A stretch of 24,157 nt of DNA from a virus, in IMG/VR virus record IMGVR_UViG_3300000116_000049, positions 17,357-41,513 of that record. The stretch is one strand, 5' to 3'. Below, one piece after another: positions 6,943-12,576 of this stretch (position 1 is the first letter of the stretch; each line of letters starts with the position of its first letter). The translations under genes and the position numbers were made by a program. The notes beneath the pieces are model-generated. The model ran no database searches. It worked only from the letters and a program-made list of their open reading frames with translations, and had not been told where the DNA came from.

Positions 6943-7362
6943 CAATAACCAGTCGTACTTTTTAGGTACCGAGAATGAAGGACAGGCTTTGGCTGCGAAT
7001 TCATTGTGGCCATTGATCCTAATCTTTCCATAATCTCTATACTTCTCCCTAATAGCGAGTATAAGGTTCACCATTGCAGTGTCCTGCTCTTCGGTCATGG
7101 TGTCTTTCGGCGTCTTGCCATCCGCCTCCACACCACCTATATAACATACACCAATACTTCCTTTATTTCTTCCTTTGCAGTGAGCACCCATTCTTTCTAC
7201 TGGACGGCCTTCATGTACTGATCCATCAAGATAAATAACATAGTGGTATCCGATATCACTCCATCCTCTTTTGATGTGCCACTCTCTAATAGTCTCTACT
7301 GATACATCCTGCCCTTCTCTAGTTGCAGAGCAATGCAATATAATACTGTCGATTTTTCTCAT
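6940..7362 (-). CDS. T7-lysozyme-type N-acetylmuramoyl-L-alanine amidase (endolysin)
   Basis: 140 residues, an Amidase_2/PGRP zinc hydrolase that cuts the amide bond between muramic acid and L-alanine in peptidoglycan. Residues line up with T7 lysozyme: zinc ligands His10 (IILHCSA), His119 and Cys127 (GHNEFAAKACPSF), with Tyr39 and Lys125 as the catalytic pair. The spacings (10 to 39, 119 to 127) equal those of T7 (17 to 46, 122 to 130). There is no signal peptide, so it needs a holin or other route across the inner membrane. It is not in the holin/spanin cassette (22742-23705) but shares with the holin-like gene the same TAnnTTTG-N4-ATG start. T7 lysozyme also inhibits T7 RNA polymerase; no T7-type polymerase is in this window. 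Confidence 0.9.
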   Translation of the reverse strand: MRKIDSIILHCSATREGQDVSVETIREWHIKRGWSDIGYHYVIYLDGSVHEGRPVERMGAHCKGRNKGSIGVCYIGGVEADGKTPKDTMTEEQDTAMVNLILAIREKYRDYGKIRINGHNEFAAKACPSFSVPKKYDWLL

Positions 7363-7366
7363 AAGA

Positions 7367-7374
7367 CAAATGTA
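7367..7374 (-). promoter_or_regulatory. -7 box TACATTTG, four bases before the amidase start
   Basis: The minus strand reads TACATTTG-TCTT-ATG, a perfect TAnnTTTG match placed exactly as at 6935-6942 and 23710-23717. A related plus-strand string, TATCTTAG at 7377-7384, lies next to it, five bases before the HNH gene, so this 30-base gap may hold two divergent start sites. Confidence 0.45.
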
Positions 7375-7389
7375 TATATCTTAGTCTTA

Positions 7390-7719
7390 ATGATTACGAG
7401 AGAGAAATATCTTCAGAAGAAAAAATGGAGAAATAAAAAGTTAAAAGAATTCTACGCATACAAGAAAACACTATCGTGTGAAATATGTGGTGAGTCTCAT
7501 TACAGATGCTTAGAGTTTCACCATATAGATCCTTCTAGTAAAATAGCCCATATTGCTAACTTAGCAAAATCAGCATCTACGACTACGCTAATGAATGAGA
7601 TTAAAAAGTGTAAGGTCTTATGTGCCAACTGCCATAGAAAAGAACACGATGTTATTGGGAACTTAGGTCATAAGATTAGCCGTCAAGGGCCACCCACCAA
7701 TCAGATGTCTTTGTTCTAA
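7390..7719 (+). CDS. HNH endonuclease
   Basis: 109 residues from MITREKY. Zinc-binding CxxC pairs are Cys30/Cys33 (SCEICGESHYR) and Cys78/Cys81 (VLCANCHRKEH). Between them sits the ββα-metal core with His44-His45-Ile-Asp47 (LEFHHIDPSSK), the HNH catalytic stretch. This is a free-standing HNH nuclease, of the kind that spreads as a homing endonuclease or works in packaging. I prefer this start because an ATG at 7333 would overlap the divergent amidase gene by 30 bases, whereas this one has its own -7-like box. It is a lone plus-strand gene at the junction of late and early regions, as expected for a mobile endonuclease. Confidence 0.8.
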   Translation: MITREKYLQKKKWRNKKLKEFYAYKKTLSCEICGESHYRCLEFHHIDPSSKIAHIANLAKSASTTTLMNEIKKCKVLCANCHRKEHDVIGNLGHKISRQGPPTNQMSLF

Positions 7720-7733
7720 TAGGTGTTGTAACA

Positions 7734-7756
7734 AGTATTGCATACTAACTTTTTTT
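7734..7756 (+). terminator. Weak intrinsic terminator after the HNH gene
   Basis: AGTAT-TGC-ATACT forms a five-base-pair stem (7734-7746), followed by AAC and seven T residues (7750-7756). The stem is AT-rich, so it is weak, but it lies 15 bases after the HNH stop codon on the right strand. Confidence 0.45.
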
Positions 7757-7785
7757 ACTGTACCTTCGCTTTGATCTTCATTGAT

Positions 7786-7801
7786 TCATTCATCTGAATG
7801 A
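7786..7801. repeat. Perfect inverted repeat TCATTCA-TC-TGAATGA
   Basis: Seven-base arms with a two-base centre. It is compact enough to be a dimeric repressor site rather than an RNA hairpin. It lies just before a second dyad at 7805-7828. Confidence 0.5.
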
Positions 7802-7804
7802 CGA

Positions 7805-7828
7805 GGGGTCGCGTAAGCAAATGACCCC
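7805..7828. repeat. Inverted repeat GGGGTC / GACCCC
   Basis: GGGGTC (7805-7810) and GACCCC (7823-7828) are perfect six-base arms around a 12-base loop. There is no T-run after the 3' arm on either strand, so it is not a simple terminator. It could be an RNA hairpin or an operator. Confidence 0.45.
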
Positions 7829-7913
7829 GTAAGATAGATCGATCCACTAAACTTGTCGGAATATCCATATCCGGAAAACGACGCAGCAGGAACATTAGAA
7901 TACGCGCTAAAAC

Positions 7914-7930
7914 TGTATATACAATATACA
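7914..7930. repeat. Perfect inverted repeat TGTATAT-ACA-ATATACA
   Basis: Seven-base arms with a three-base centre, 17 bases in total, the size of a typical operator for a small helix-turn-helix repressor. No phage repressor gene is seen beside it; the nearest small winged-helix gene is at 3200. Confidence 0.5.
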
Positions 7931-7942
7931 CATGTTTGAACA

Positions 7943-7970
7943 CGCTTCAAGCGCAAAGCGCTTCCGCTTG
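7943..7970. repeat. Clustered CGCTT/AAGCG inverted and direct repeats
   Basis: CGCTT-C-AAGCG (7943-7953) and AAGCGC-AAA-GCGCTT (7949-7963) overlap, and a further CGCTTG ends at 7970 and can pair with CAAGCG at 7948-7953. Within 28 bases the element CGCTT or its complement occurs four times, so alternative hairpins are possible, as in iteron or operator clusters. Confidence 0.5.
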
Positions 7971-8329
7971 GACCACTTGCTGTTACGGCTTATTCTCTAC
8001 ACACAACATAACTACATTTCGAGCACAACACTCTCCACTAACGTCTCTCGCAAAATAATATGAGATATGTTTACCCTGGGGATTATATAATATAATATCC
8101 TTAATTTATTTTCTCCTAAACTCTTTTTTCTTGCCCACCCCCCTCGAATATCTTTTATACTTTACAAAACTTTTGTCGTTTCTCAGGTCCAACCATACAA
8201 GACAAAAACAAATATTACCACCGGATCAATTATTAAACTATAATAAACTTGTATCGTTTTATAATAGTAAAGCAAATCATTCATCCAGGCTAACCATTCA
8301 ACCAAAACCTTTAGGCCTTCCCTTAAATT

Positions 8330-8355
8330 GTGCAAGTCCTACGGAAGTACTGCAC
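8330..8355. repeat. Hairpin GTGCA(A)GT / AC-TGCAC
   Basis: GTGCA at 8330-8334 and TGCAC at 8351-8355 pair, and the stem can extend inward by GT/AC past a single bulged A. The loop is about 11 bases. There is no T-run. It lies in the G-poor stretch upstream of the early promoter. Confidence 0.35.
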
Positions 8356-8493
8356 AAACAACACCCCACATTTGAGAACATATATATTTAACCTTAAAAG
8401 ATAACACACTAGCCCCGCCATACAAATAGTATTCCTTTGATATGCTCGAAAAGTAGGTCCAACTATCAAGCGTTAAACCGGACCACTAAAAAC

Positions 8494-8530
8494 ATTTGTG
8501 TAATTAGTTAAATATATTTGTGTAATTGGT
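8494..8530 (+). repeat. Tandem direct repeat in the early promoter
   Basis: ATTTGTGTAATTAGT (8494-8508) and ATTTGTGTAATTGGT (8516-8530) differ at one base and start 22 bases apart, about two helical turns, so a protein would meet both copies on the same face of DNA. The second copy overlaps the proposed -33 box. Confidence 0.65.
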
Positions 8531-8548
8531 AAAAGTTTTGTATCATTG
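8517..8548 (+). promoter_or_regulatory. Probable early promoter, Bacteroidota -33/-7 type
   Basis: TTTG at 8517-8520, then 20 bases, then TATCATTG at 8541-8548. This fits the Bacteroidota consensus TTTG-N19/20-TAnnTTTG except for one base. The -7 is part of TTGTATCATTG, close to the strings at 20527-20537 and, on the minus strand, 3189-3179. A perfect TATATTTG at 8513-8520 overlaps the -33. Transcription would start near 8553 and enter the early operon. Confidence 0.6.
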
Positions 8549-8597
8549 TTATGTCGATGGGGTTACCCTCGGCATTCTAACCAAAACGAAAATCAAC

Positions 8598-8822
8598 ATG
8601 GAACACAATACAATGAAGGTATACATCAAGAATGTATATGGCAAGCAAATGATTTACCCACTTTGCCGAAAAGCGCAAATCCTGTGCGCAAATACCGGCC
8701 GATCAACATTCGGCGAATTTTATCTAAACGCATCAAATGACATGAATGATCAACTGCCATGGATTAATCAAATTGGCTTTGATGTTGTTCTAGGTCATGA
8801 ATTTGAAAAAGATACATTATGA
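8598..8822 (+). CDS. Small early protein of a family common in Bacteroidota mobile elements
   Basis: 74 residues from MEHNTMKVY; a second ATG at 8613 would give 69. The opening MKVYIKNVYGKQMIYPLCRKAQI resembles a family of 50-70 residue proteins common in phages and plasmids, in which 'KNVYGxxxIYPxxxxA' is followed by an 'F...TG..TF' turn and a final 'IxxxGFxVV' strand; NQIGFDVVLG fits the end. The function of the family is unknown to me. It is the first gene after the proposed early promoter, and its stop overlaps the next start as ATGA. An upstream TTG at 8526 is unlikely because it lies inside the promoter. Confidence 0.7.
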   Translation: MEHNTMKVYIKNVYGKQMIYPLCRKAQILCANTGRSTFGEFYLNASNDMNDQLPWINQIGFDVVLGHEFEKDTL

Positions 8823-9217
8823 ACATTTACGATATCAAACGCGCAACCAAAGAAACCGCGCCTTATTACTTCAGCAAAAAAACCTTGGCCCACTTTGGGC
8901 AAACGATGAAGGACTTTACGGTTCGCAAATTAGAAAGCGGAATGTACGTTGTCGAGGCCCCTTCATACGATCGAGAGGGCAAATTTATGGGGTATAGTTT
9001 ACGGATATTTGATCCGGCAACTAATGAGTTAATATTCCCGGATAAAGTAAAATGGTATTCGGGCGGAAAGGTCGCACCGGTTAAAAAATCGCTCGATAAG
9101 CAAAGGAGTGCAATACAATTACTCGAAATGAATACCGAGCATGCATTGCGATTGATTCCGTTTAAGGCCCAAATTAAACTCATTAAGGAAATAAGAAAGG
9201 ATTTGGAATCTGAATGA
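8819..9217 (+). CDS. Early protein, DUF7447-like, function unknown
   Basis: 132 residues. It opens with MNIYDIKRATKETAPYYFSK, then THFGQTM-like AHFGQTMKDFTVRKLES, a strand pair GMYVVEAPSYD and GYSLRIFDPATNEL. Small phage proteins with 'YYFxxxTLxFFGQTMxxF' are widespread in phages and prophages, with no known activity. The C-terminal third is helical and basic (KQRSAIQLLEMN, IKLIKEIRKDLES), possibly an added segment. Arginine is mainly encoded by CGN here, unlike the AGA/AGG use further right. The start is fixed by the ATGA overlap with the previous gene. Confidence 0.7.
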   Translation: MNIYDIKRATKETAPYYFSKKTLAHFGQTMKDFTVRKLESGMYVVEAPSYDREGKFMGYSLRIFDPATNELIFPDKVKWYSGGKVAPVKKSLDKQRSAIQLLEMNTEHALRLIPFKAQIKLIKEIRKDLESE

Positions 9218-9231
9218 AACCCTAAACCCCT

Positions 9232-9266
9232 CCACTAGTCCGCCATAAAACGCGGGCTTTTGGTGG
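9232..9266 (+). ncRNA. Structured intergenic element A (terminator-like, related to element B)
   Basis: An inner stem GTCCGC / GCGGGC (9238-9243 with 9252-9257, one T-G pair) closes the loop CATAAAAC, followed by TTTT. An outer stem CCACT / GGTGG (9232-9236 with 9262-9266) can form around it. The order stem, ATAAAAC loop, stem, TTTTGG, GGT-CAA is shared with the element at 10578-10628, although the stem bases differ. It could be a terminator between early genes or a conserved RNA motif. Confidence 0.5.
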
Positions 9267-9302
9267 TACAAACCATTAATAAACTTTAAATAATCTCTAG
9301 CC

Positions 9303-9515
9303 ATGGAAATTCTAAAAACAAACGTAACAAAGATAGGAAACGATATATATTCCTATAAGACAAAGGTCGCAGTAATCGAGGGTAAAAATCTTCGCCTATT
9401 AGATTGGGAAATTGTCCGCAAATGGAACAACGAAACCCAAACCATAACTAAATCCCCCACTACTAGCCGGCACATAAAGTATGTCGCCGAAAAGTTAAAT
9501 CTTAATATAGTTTAG
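9303..9515 (+). CDS. Small early protein (DUF8033-like), function unknown
   Basis: 70 residues. The strand pairs YSYKTKVAVIEGKNLRLLDW and the C-terminal TTSRHIKYVAEKLNLNIV are like a small phage family in which 'Y-T-VA-I-' is followed by 'S-TTSRHIN-VA-ELGL-'. No activity is known to me. The AT-rich leader ends in AATCTCTAGCC before the ATG, nearly the same as the leader of the gene at 12340, so the two may share a start signal. It is the first gene after element A. Confidence 0.65.
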   Translation: MEILKTNVTKIGNDIYSYKTKVAVIEGKNLRLLDWEIVRKWNNETQTITKSPTTSRHIKYVAEKLNLNIV

Positions 9516-9517
9516 TT

Positions 9518-9715
9518 ATGAAATCAAATATTATATCTAGTCCAATAATTGGATACATTACAGATGTTAATTGGGACGAAAACCCATACTACGAAGTAAA
9601 GTATCTCAATAGTAAGGATCAAGTTACTTTTAAAAACTTCGACACAATGAAGGAGGTTCAAAAGCATTTATCCAAATTTAGAATTAACGGATCAACTCAA
9701 TATATTATATTATGA
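9518..9715 (+). CDS. Small early protein, function unknown
   Basis: 65 residues starting two bases after the previous stop and ending in an ATGA overlap with the glycosylase-like gene. The sequence is beta-rich (SPIIGYITDVNWDENPYYEV, TQYIIL) with one short helix (TMKEVQKHLSKF). It could be a small OB-like or ferredoxin-like fold, but that is guesswork. I do not recognise it. Confidence 0.55.
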   Translation: MKSNIISSPIIGYITDVNWDENPYYEVKYLNSKDQVTFKNFDTMKEVQKHLSKFRINGSTQYIIL

Positions 9716-10311
9716 AGTTATTTAATTTAACCCCATACCACCGGCGCAAGATCAAAACGAATCTTATGAATGCGTACAATATGCGTACGCCGGAAGATGT
9801 AAAGCAAGGCCTCGAATGGTATCCCCGCGCGCATGATATTTGCGCTGACATGGGCAAAGAATTGGATTTTAATTCTCAGTCTGTCGCCCACGCATTAAGT
9901 GCGCTCAGTCCACGCAATAAGTGGGAACGTAACATAATCGATGCGCGCAACGTATTGGAAGCCGTAAACGATGGAAAGGGGCCGGACGATGTGAAGGTAT
10001 GCACCTTCAATACTAATAAGGTAAAGGCCTTTGAAATAGCACGCGGGAATTTGACCATTGATAAGGTATCGCCAAAAACGTACTCATTTGTTAAGAATAT
10101 CGCTGAACTAGACGAAACAAGGGTAACCATTGATGTATGGCATTTACGCGCATCCTTTGGGAAGACAATTGAAAGCGGACTGACTCCATACCGGTATAAA
10201 GTTATTGAGGATATTACTTTAAAATGCGCTCGCGAAGTAGGTCGAAAGGGCTACGAATTTCAAGCGATCGTTTGGGGTATAGTTAGAAACAAATCAATTA
10301 ATAATAATTAA
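9712..10311 (+). CDS. HhH-GPD DNA-glycosylase-like phage protein
   Basis: 199 residues. The stretch with Lys122 (VSPKTYSFVKNI) and Asp141 (RVTIDVWHLRASFG) aligns by eye with endonuclease III, where the catalytic Lys120 and Asp138 sit in 'GRKTANVV' and 'VDTHIFRV'. The spacing is 19 here and 18 there. The N-terminal half is helical (SVAHALSALSPRNKWERNI) and the end reads FQAIVWGIVR. Phages carry an uncharacterised family with 'ALSPxxxWxxNI', 'PKxxxFxxNI' and 'VTIDVW' (DUF7178-like), and this belongs with it. A base-excision or DNA-binding role is inferred from fold only; the helix-hairpin-helix glycine motif is not obvious. It is coupled by ATGA to the previous gene. Confidence 0.6.
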   Translation: MKLFNLTPYHRRKIKTNLMNAYNMRTPEDVKQGLEWYPRAHDICADMGKELDFNSQSVAHALSALSPRNKWERNIIDARNVLEAVNDGKGPDDVKVCTFNTNKVKAFEIARGNLTIDKVSPKTYSFVKNIAELDETRVTIDVWHLRASFGKTIESGLTPYRYKVIEDITLKCAREVGRKGYEFQAIVWGIVRNKSINNN

Positions 10312-10314
10312 ATC

Positions 10315-10548
10315 ATGGGATATATATATTTTATTAAAGATTGGGCCGGCTATAGAAAATTCGCGCCGAAGACCTTCAAGACTACAGAAGATGCATCGGA
10401 TTTTCTTTTAACAAAAGTAAACGAAGATGAACTAGAGGAATTCGTTATTCATTCGATCATGATAACCCTGCCACCGGATGCAACACCACATGAGTTGAGC
10501 ATTTGGGAAAGTCAAACGAAGGTACGTTGTAATTTAATTACTGAGTAA
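10315..10548 (+). CDS. Small early protein, function unknown
   Basis: 77 residues, acidic. It begins with a strand (YIYFIKDWAGYRKFAPK) followed by a helix (TTEDASDFLLTKV), an acidic turn and a second strand (EFVIHSIMITLPP), and ends with a short amphipathic segment. No known motif. It follows the glycosylase-like gene by three bases and precedes structured element B, so it may be the last gene of the first early transcript. Confidence 0.55.
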   Translation: MGYIYFIKDWAGYRKFAPKTFKTTEDASDFLLTKVNEDELEEFVIHSIMITLPPDATPHELSIWESQTKVRCNLITE

Positions 10549-10577
10549 CCCTTAACAATATACTTTGGTTAGTTATC

Positions 10578-10628
10578 CATTGCCTCGGTCCTATAAAACG
10601 GTCCGGGGTTTTGGGGTGCAAGGCAATG
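10578..10628 (+). ncRNA. Structured intergenic element B (related to element A)
   Basis: A perfect eight-base outer stem CATTGCCT / AGGCAATG (10578-10585 with 10621-10628) encloses an inner imperfect stem. CCTCGGTCC can also pair with GGTCCGGGG around the loop TATAAAAC (10583-10608), followed by TTTTGGGG. The two stems compete for CCT at 10583-10585, so the RNA can switch between a terminator-like form and a longer form. The loop and the TTTTGG plus GGTGCAA tail match element A. Confidence 0.55.
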
Positions 10629-10652
10629 AAGTCTAGCATTAAATATATAACA

Positions 10653-10790
10653 ATGAATAAAAAATCAGAATTAAAACACGTACAAAGCCTATTAGATGAG
10701 GCATATGGAATAGTAATGAACATTACAGAAAATGATCATCCAATTTTACACAAAATAGATGAGGTCCAAAATAATATCGATGAATTATAA
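10653..10790 (+). CDS. 45-residue helical peptide
   Basis: A short frame with an AT-rich leader (ATATATAACA before ATG). The product, MNKKSELKHVQSLLDEAYGI followed by a second acidic helix (HKIDEVQNNIDEL), is a small helical hairpin with a heptad-like pattern. It begins the transcription unit after element B and ends ten bases before the next gene. Coding is likely because of the amino-acid pattern and tidy spacing, but it has no recognisable family. Confidence 0.55.
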   Translation: MNKKSELKHVQSLLDEAYGIVMNITENDHPILHKIDEVQNNIDEL

Positions 10791-10800
10791 ATTAAATAAA

Positions 10801-11013
10801 ATGGAATACAGGGCAACTATACAATGGAACGATAACTTAAACTATGAAGATGTTATTGTGACCACCAACAAAGAAACGGATGACGACGATTATATATTCT
10901 TTTATTTTAAAGACGAAGATGAAATAATTTCTTATAAGCAAAGGGGAATGCATGAGTTTAAAATCATTGACCATTATCCAATCGTAACAAATGTAAACTT
11001 TAATAAAGTATAA
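10801..11013 (+). CDS. Small acidic early protein, function unknown
   Basis: 70 residues from MEYRATIQW, chosen because the leader AATTAAATAAA resembles other starts here and because an earlier in-frame ATG (10759) lies inside the previous small gene. It has alternating strands (ATIQWNDNLNYEDVIVTT, DDYIFFYFKDED) and a YKQRGMHEFKIIDHYPI end. This is a compact beta protein with a DDDD turn. Acidic small early phage proteins often bind host enzymes, but there is no direct evidence here. Confidence 0.55.
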   Translation: MEYRATIQWNDNLNYEDVIVTTNKETDDDDYIFFYFKDEDEIISYKQRGMHEFKIIDHYPIVTNVNFNKV

Positions 11014-11015
11014 AC

Positions 11016-11375
11016 ATGGAGGAAGGTAATAAGTTGATAGCGGAATTTATGGGTGGTAAATTATCTCAAGATGGGTATAGAGTAGAATTTCCATTGTCAG
11101 ATAATGAGGCAAGAATATTTAATGTTGCGAATAGCCCCATAACATTTGATAAAGGGTTGACACAAATAAGTTATGTTGACGAGTTAAAATATCATTCCTC
11201 TTGGGATTCGCTGATGCCCATAGTACACAAGATTATAAAATCAAGAGATGATCAAAATGCTGATTGGGATTTATACGAAACAATCCACAACCTAAATTAT
11301 TCTTTGCAGACTACCAACATTGAATTAGTTTATCAAGCAGTAGTAGAATTTATTAATAGAAATTATGACAAGTAG
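11016..11375 (+). CDS. Phage ABA-sandwich-like protein, paralogue of the 12573 gene
   Basis: 119 residues. It starts NKLIAEFMGGK, followed by a variable beta region, then YHSSWDSLMPIVHKI (about residues 65-80), and ends with IELVYQAVVEFINRN. This order (IAEFMG, SWDxLMPVVxKI, VYxAVVEFI) is that of a small domain common in Bacteroidota phages and prophages, predicted as an alpha-beta-alpha sandwich of unknown function. The same three blocks recur at the C-terminal half of the protein at 12573-13175. The overlap of ten bases with the next gene suggests coupling. Confidence 0.65.
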   Translation: MEEGNKLIAEFMGGKLSQDGYRVEFPLSDNEARIFNVANSPITFDKGLTQISYVDELKYHSSWDSLMPIVHKIIKSRDDQNADWDLYETIHNLNYSLQTTNIELVYQAVVEFINRNYDK

Positions 11376-11727
11376 AGAAATTGAAATTATAGATGCGGTC
11401 GGTGAGTATGTCGACCGAAAGTTCGGGGATGATGCCTATGATGGCGAGAGTTATACCGAAGAGGTTCAAGATTACTTTAATGAACTACTAGATAGAGTAG
11501 AGGATGCGTATAGTGATGTTGATCTGTTGGCTTTCCCTTGTCCTAATTGTTCCTATGACGTAACATTTATAGACTCAGATGATGGGGACTTGGTCATGGC
11601 GGGACATGATTGTTCGAATGACGAAGATGTTGAGCCGTACACGCTGAGGTCTATTGAAGATCAAGCAAAAGAGATGTATCAAGATGAGATGGCAACACGT
11701 ACACTTAAAAATGCTTTAGGATTATGA
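11365..11727 (+). CDS. Acidic protein with a CxxC zinc-ribbon-like segment
   Basis: 120 residues, strongly acidic. An N-terminal helix (SREIEIIDAVGEYVDRKFGD) is followed by an acidic helix with EVQDYFNELLDRVEDAY. Then comes AFPCPNCSYDVTFI, which with HDC (residues about 84-86) could supply three or four zinc ligands, as in half of a zinc ribbon. One more ligand is missing or is a His. Such proteins can be DNA mimics or small adaptors, but I can support only the composition and the cysteine pair. Its TGA overlaps the next ATG. Confidence 0.55.
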   Translation: MTSREIEIIDAVGEYVDRKFGDDAYDGESYTEEVQDYFNELLDRVEDAYSDVDLLAFPCPNCSYDVTFIDSDDGDLVMAGHDCSNDEDVEPYTLRSIEDQAKEMYQDEMATRTLKNALGL

Positions 11728-11894
11728 GTGATATCGAGGAAATGCTGACCTATATGTATGAGGTTGATCGAGGGAATTGTCTCATGACAAATGAAGATTG
11801 GATAAAGGAACTAGCATTAGCAATGACCGATCCGGACTATAAATCTAAATTCTTGGTAGCGCATCAATCATACATCAACGCAATGAACGAATGA
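11724..11894 (+). CDS. 56-residue acidic peptide
   Basis: The frame is linked at both ends by ATGA overlaps (11724-11727 and 11891-11894), which is strong support for a real gene despite its length. The product starts MSDIEEMLTYMYEVDRGNCL and continues as a helix-turn-helix-like pair (EDWIKELALAMTDPDYKSKF), a layout often seen in small host-modifying phage proteins. No family recognised. Confidence 0.6.
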   Translation: MSDIEEMLTYMYEVDRGNCLMTNEDWIKELALAMTDPDYKSKFLVAHQSYINAMNE

Positions 11895-12016
11895 AAAAAC
11901 ATCGGGAGCATTATAATCCTACGGCAACAATGATTATTGGAATCATTGGCCTACTTACTACCATACTTGCCTATTGGTTGGCAATCTATGGGATATATAA
12001 ACTTTTTTTTTATTAA
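11891..12016 (+). CDS. 41-residue single-pass membrane peptide
   Basis: A basic N-terminus (MKKHREHYNP) precedes one hydrophobic segment of about 20 residues (MIIGIIGLLTTILAYWLAIY), with a short tail GIYKLFFY. The ATG overlaps the stop of the preceding peptide as ATGA. By the positive-inside rule the N-terminus should stay in the cytoplasm. Small membrane peptides of early regions may block superinfection or alter host membranes; that role is not shown here. Confidence 0.6.
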   Translation: MKKHREHYNPTATMIIGIIGLLTTILAYWLAIYGIYKLFFY

Positions 12017-12031
12017 TAATATCAATTCAAA

Positions 12032-12310
12032 ATGAAGTATTTCTCAATGGAGGGCGATGGCCTCAACAATCAGATAACTGAGCATTCTGATCCGCTAAAG
12101 TTCTTATCAAGTCTATCAAGCCACGATAGTGAAGAGTTCCTAAAGGGGCTTTACGTTGGCGATGGTAAGAGAATATATAGCACATCCAAAACTTACCTTA
12201 AAAAAATAAGGACTCAATTTTACAGAACGGAAATGTGGATGCTCCGAAAGGCCATTAGTGACCTTAGAACTAAAAATCCCAAATTTGGAAATGATTCAAA
12301 TAATTCTTAA
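12032..12310 (+). CDS. Early protein, function unknown
   Basis: 92 residues. It opens MKYFSMEGDGLNNQITEHSD, has a Ser-rich middle (SSLSSHDSEEFLKGLYVGDG) and ends with a basic helical part (YLKKIRTQFYRTEMWMLRKA). The Gly-Asp-Gly turn and basic helix could bind nucleic acid, but no named domain is visible. The leader is AT-rich, with no Shine-Dalgarno. Confidence 0.55.
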   Translation: MKYFSMEGDGLNNQITEHSDPLKFLSSLSSHDSEEFLKGLYVGDGKRIYSTSKTYLKKIRTQFYRTEMWMLRKAISDLRTKNPKFGNDSNNS

Positions 12311-12339
12311 CTTTAATTTAAATAAATAAATCTCTAACT

Positions 12340-12576
12340 ATGAACAATTTAAAAGTAACATCAGTAAGGTATTTCGAAACCCGCAGAGGACTCGGATACG
12401 AATGCAAAACAAACATTCCTAAGGTAACAATTTGGAATGATGGAATGGGCGGAGGCACATACTTCGAAAGATGTATGGAGGCCAAGCACCATAAACTATA
12501 TGATCTCGAAATAGATCAAGACTATATGGAAGAACTGATTGATATATACGAAGGTAAAAACCAAGTATCGTCATGA
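12340..12576 (+). CDS. Small early protein with GYxCxTN...WNDGxGGGTY motif
   Basis: 78 residues. RRGLGYECKTN and VTIWNDGMGGGTYFE form a glycine-rich beta core that I have seen in other phage early proteins of unknown function; the remainder is a helix with DYMEELIDIYEG. Its leader AAATCTCTAACTATG nearly repeats that at 9303. The stop overlaps the following start (ATGA). Confidence 0.6.
   Translation: MNNLKVTSVRYFETRRGLGYECKTNIPKVTIWNDGMGGGTYFERCMEAKHHKLYDLEIDQDYMEELIDIYEGKNQVSS

Larger units (their letters stand above)
7757..8493 (+). other. Long non-coding, dyad-rich region upstream of the early block
   Basis: About 740 bases without a credible gene on either strand. Frames of 62 codons (minus, 7755-7943) and 86 codons (plus, 8131-8391) exist but begin at GTG or TTG and read like chance sequence. 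Seen instead: dyads at 7786-7801, 7805-7828, 7914-7930, 7943-7970, 8080-8100 and 8330-8355, and a repeated AGGTCCAAC at 8185-8193 and 8455-8463. From about 8100 to 8490 the plus strand is visibly poor in G, unlike the purine-rich coding strand on either side. This suits a control region, an origin or a non-coding RNA; the sequence alone does not decide. Confidence 0.55.

Noticed and set aside
7755-7943. Minus-strand frame of 62 codons in the non-coding region
   Set aside because: It begins at GTG, has no leader like other genes, covers two dyads and reads as mixed hydrophobic and basic sequence without domain character.
8131-8391. Plus-strand frame of 86 codons
   Set aside because: It starts at TTG, is rich in Pro, Gln and His from a C-rich stretch, and lacks the purine-rich coding strand of its neighbours.
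7757-8525. Search for tRNA or rRNA genes in the long gap
   Set aside because: I saw no cloverleaf with TψC-like GTTCGA and matching acceptor arms, and no rRNA motifs.
9119-9304. Minus-strand frame of 61 codons
   Set aside because: It covers the end of an early gene and structured element A in antisense, without a sensible start.
10573-10581. Possible DnaA box TTATCCATT
   Set aside because: It has two mismatches to TTATCCACA; similar strings are expected by chance in this AT-rich DNA.
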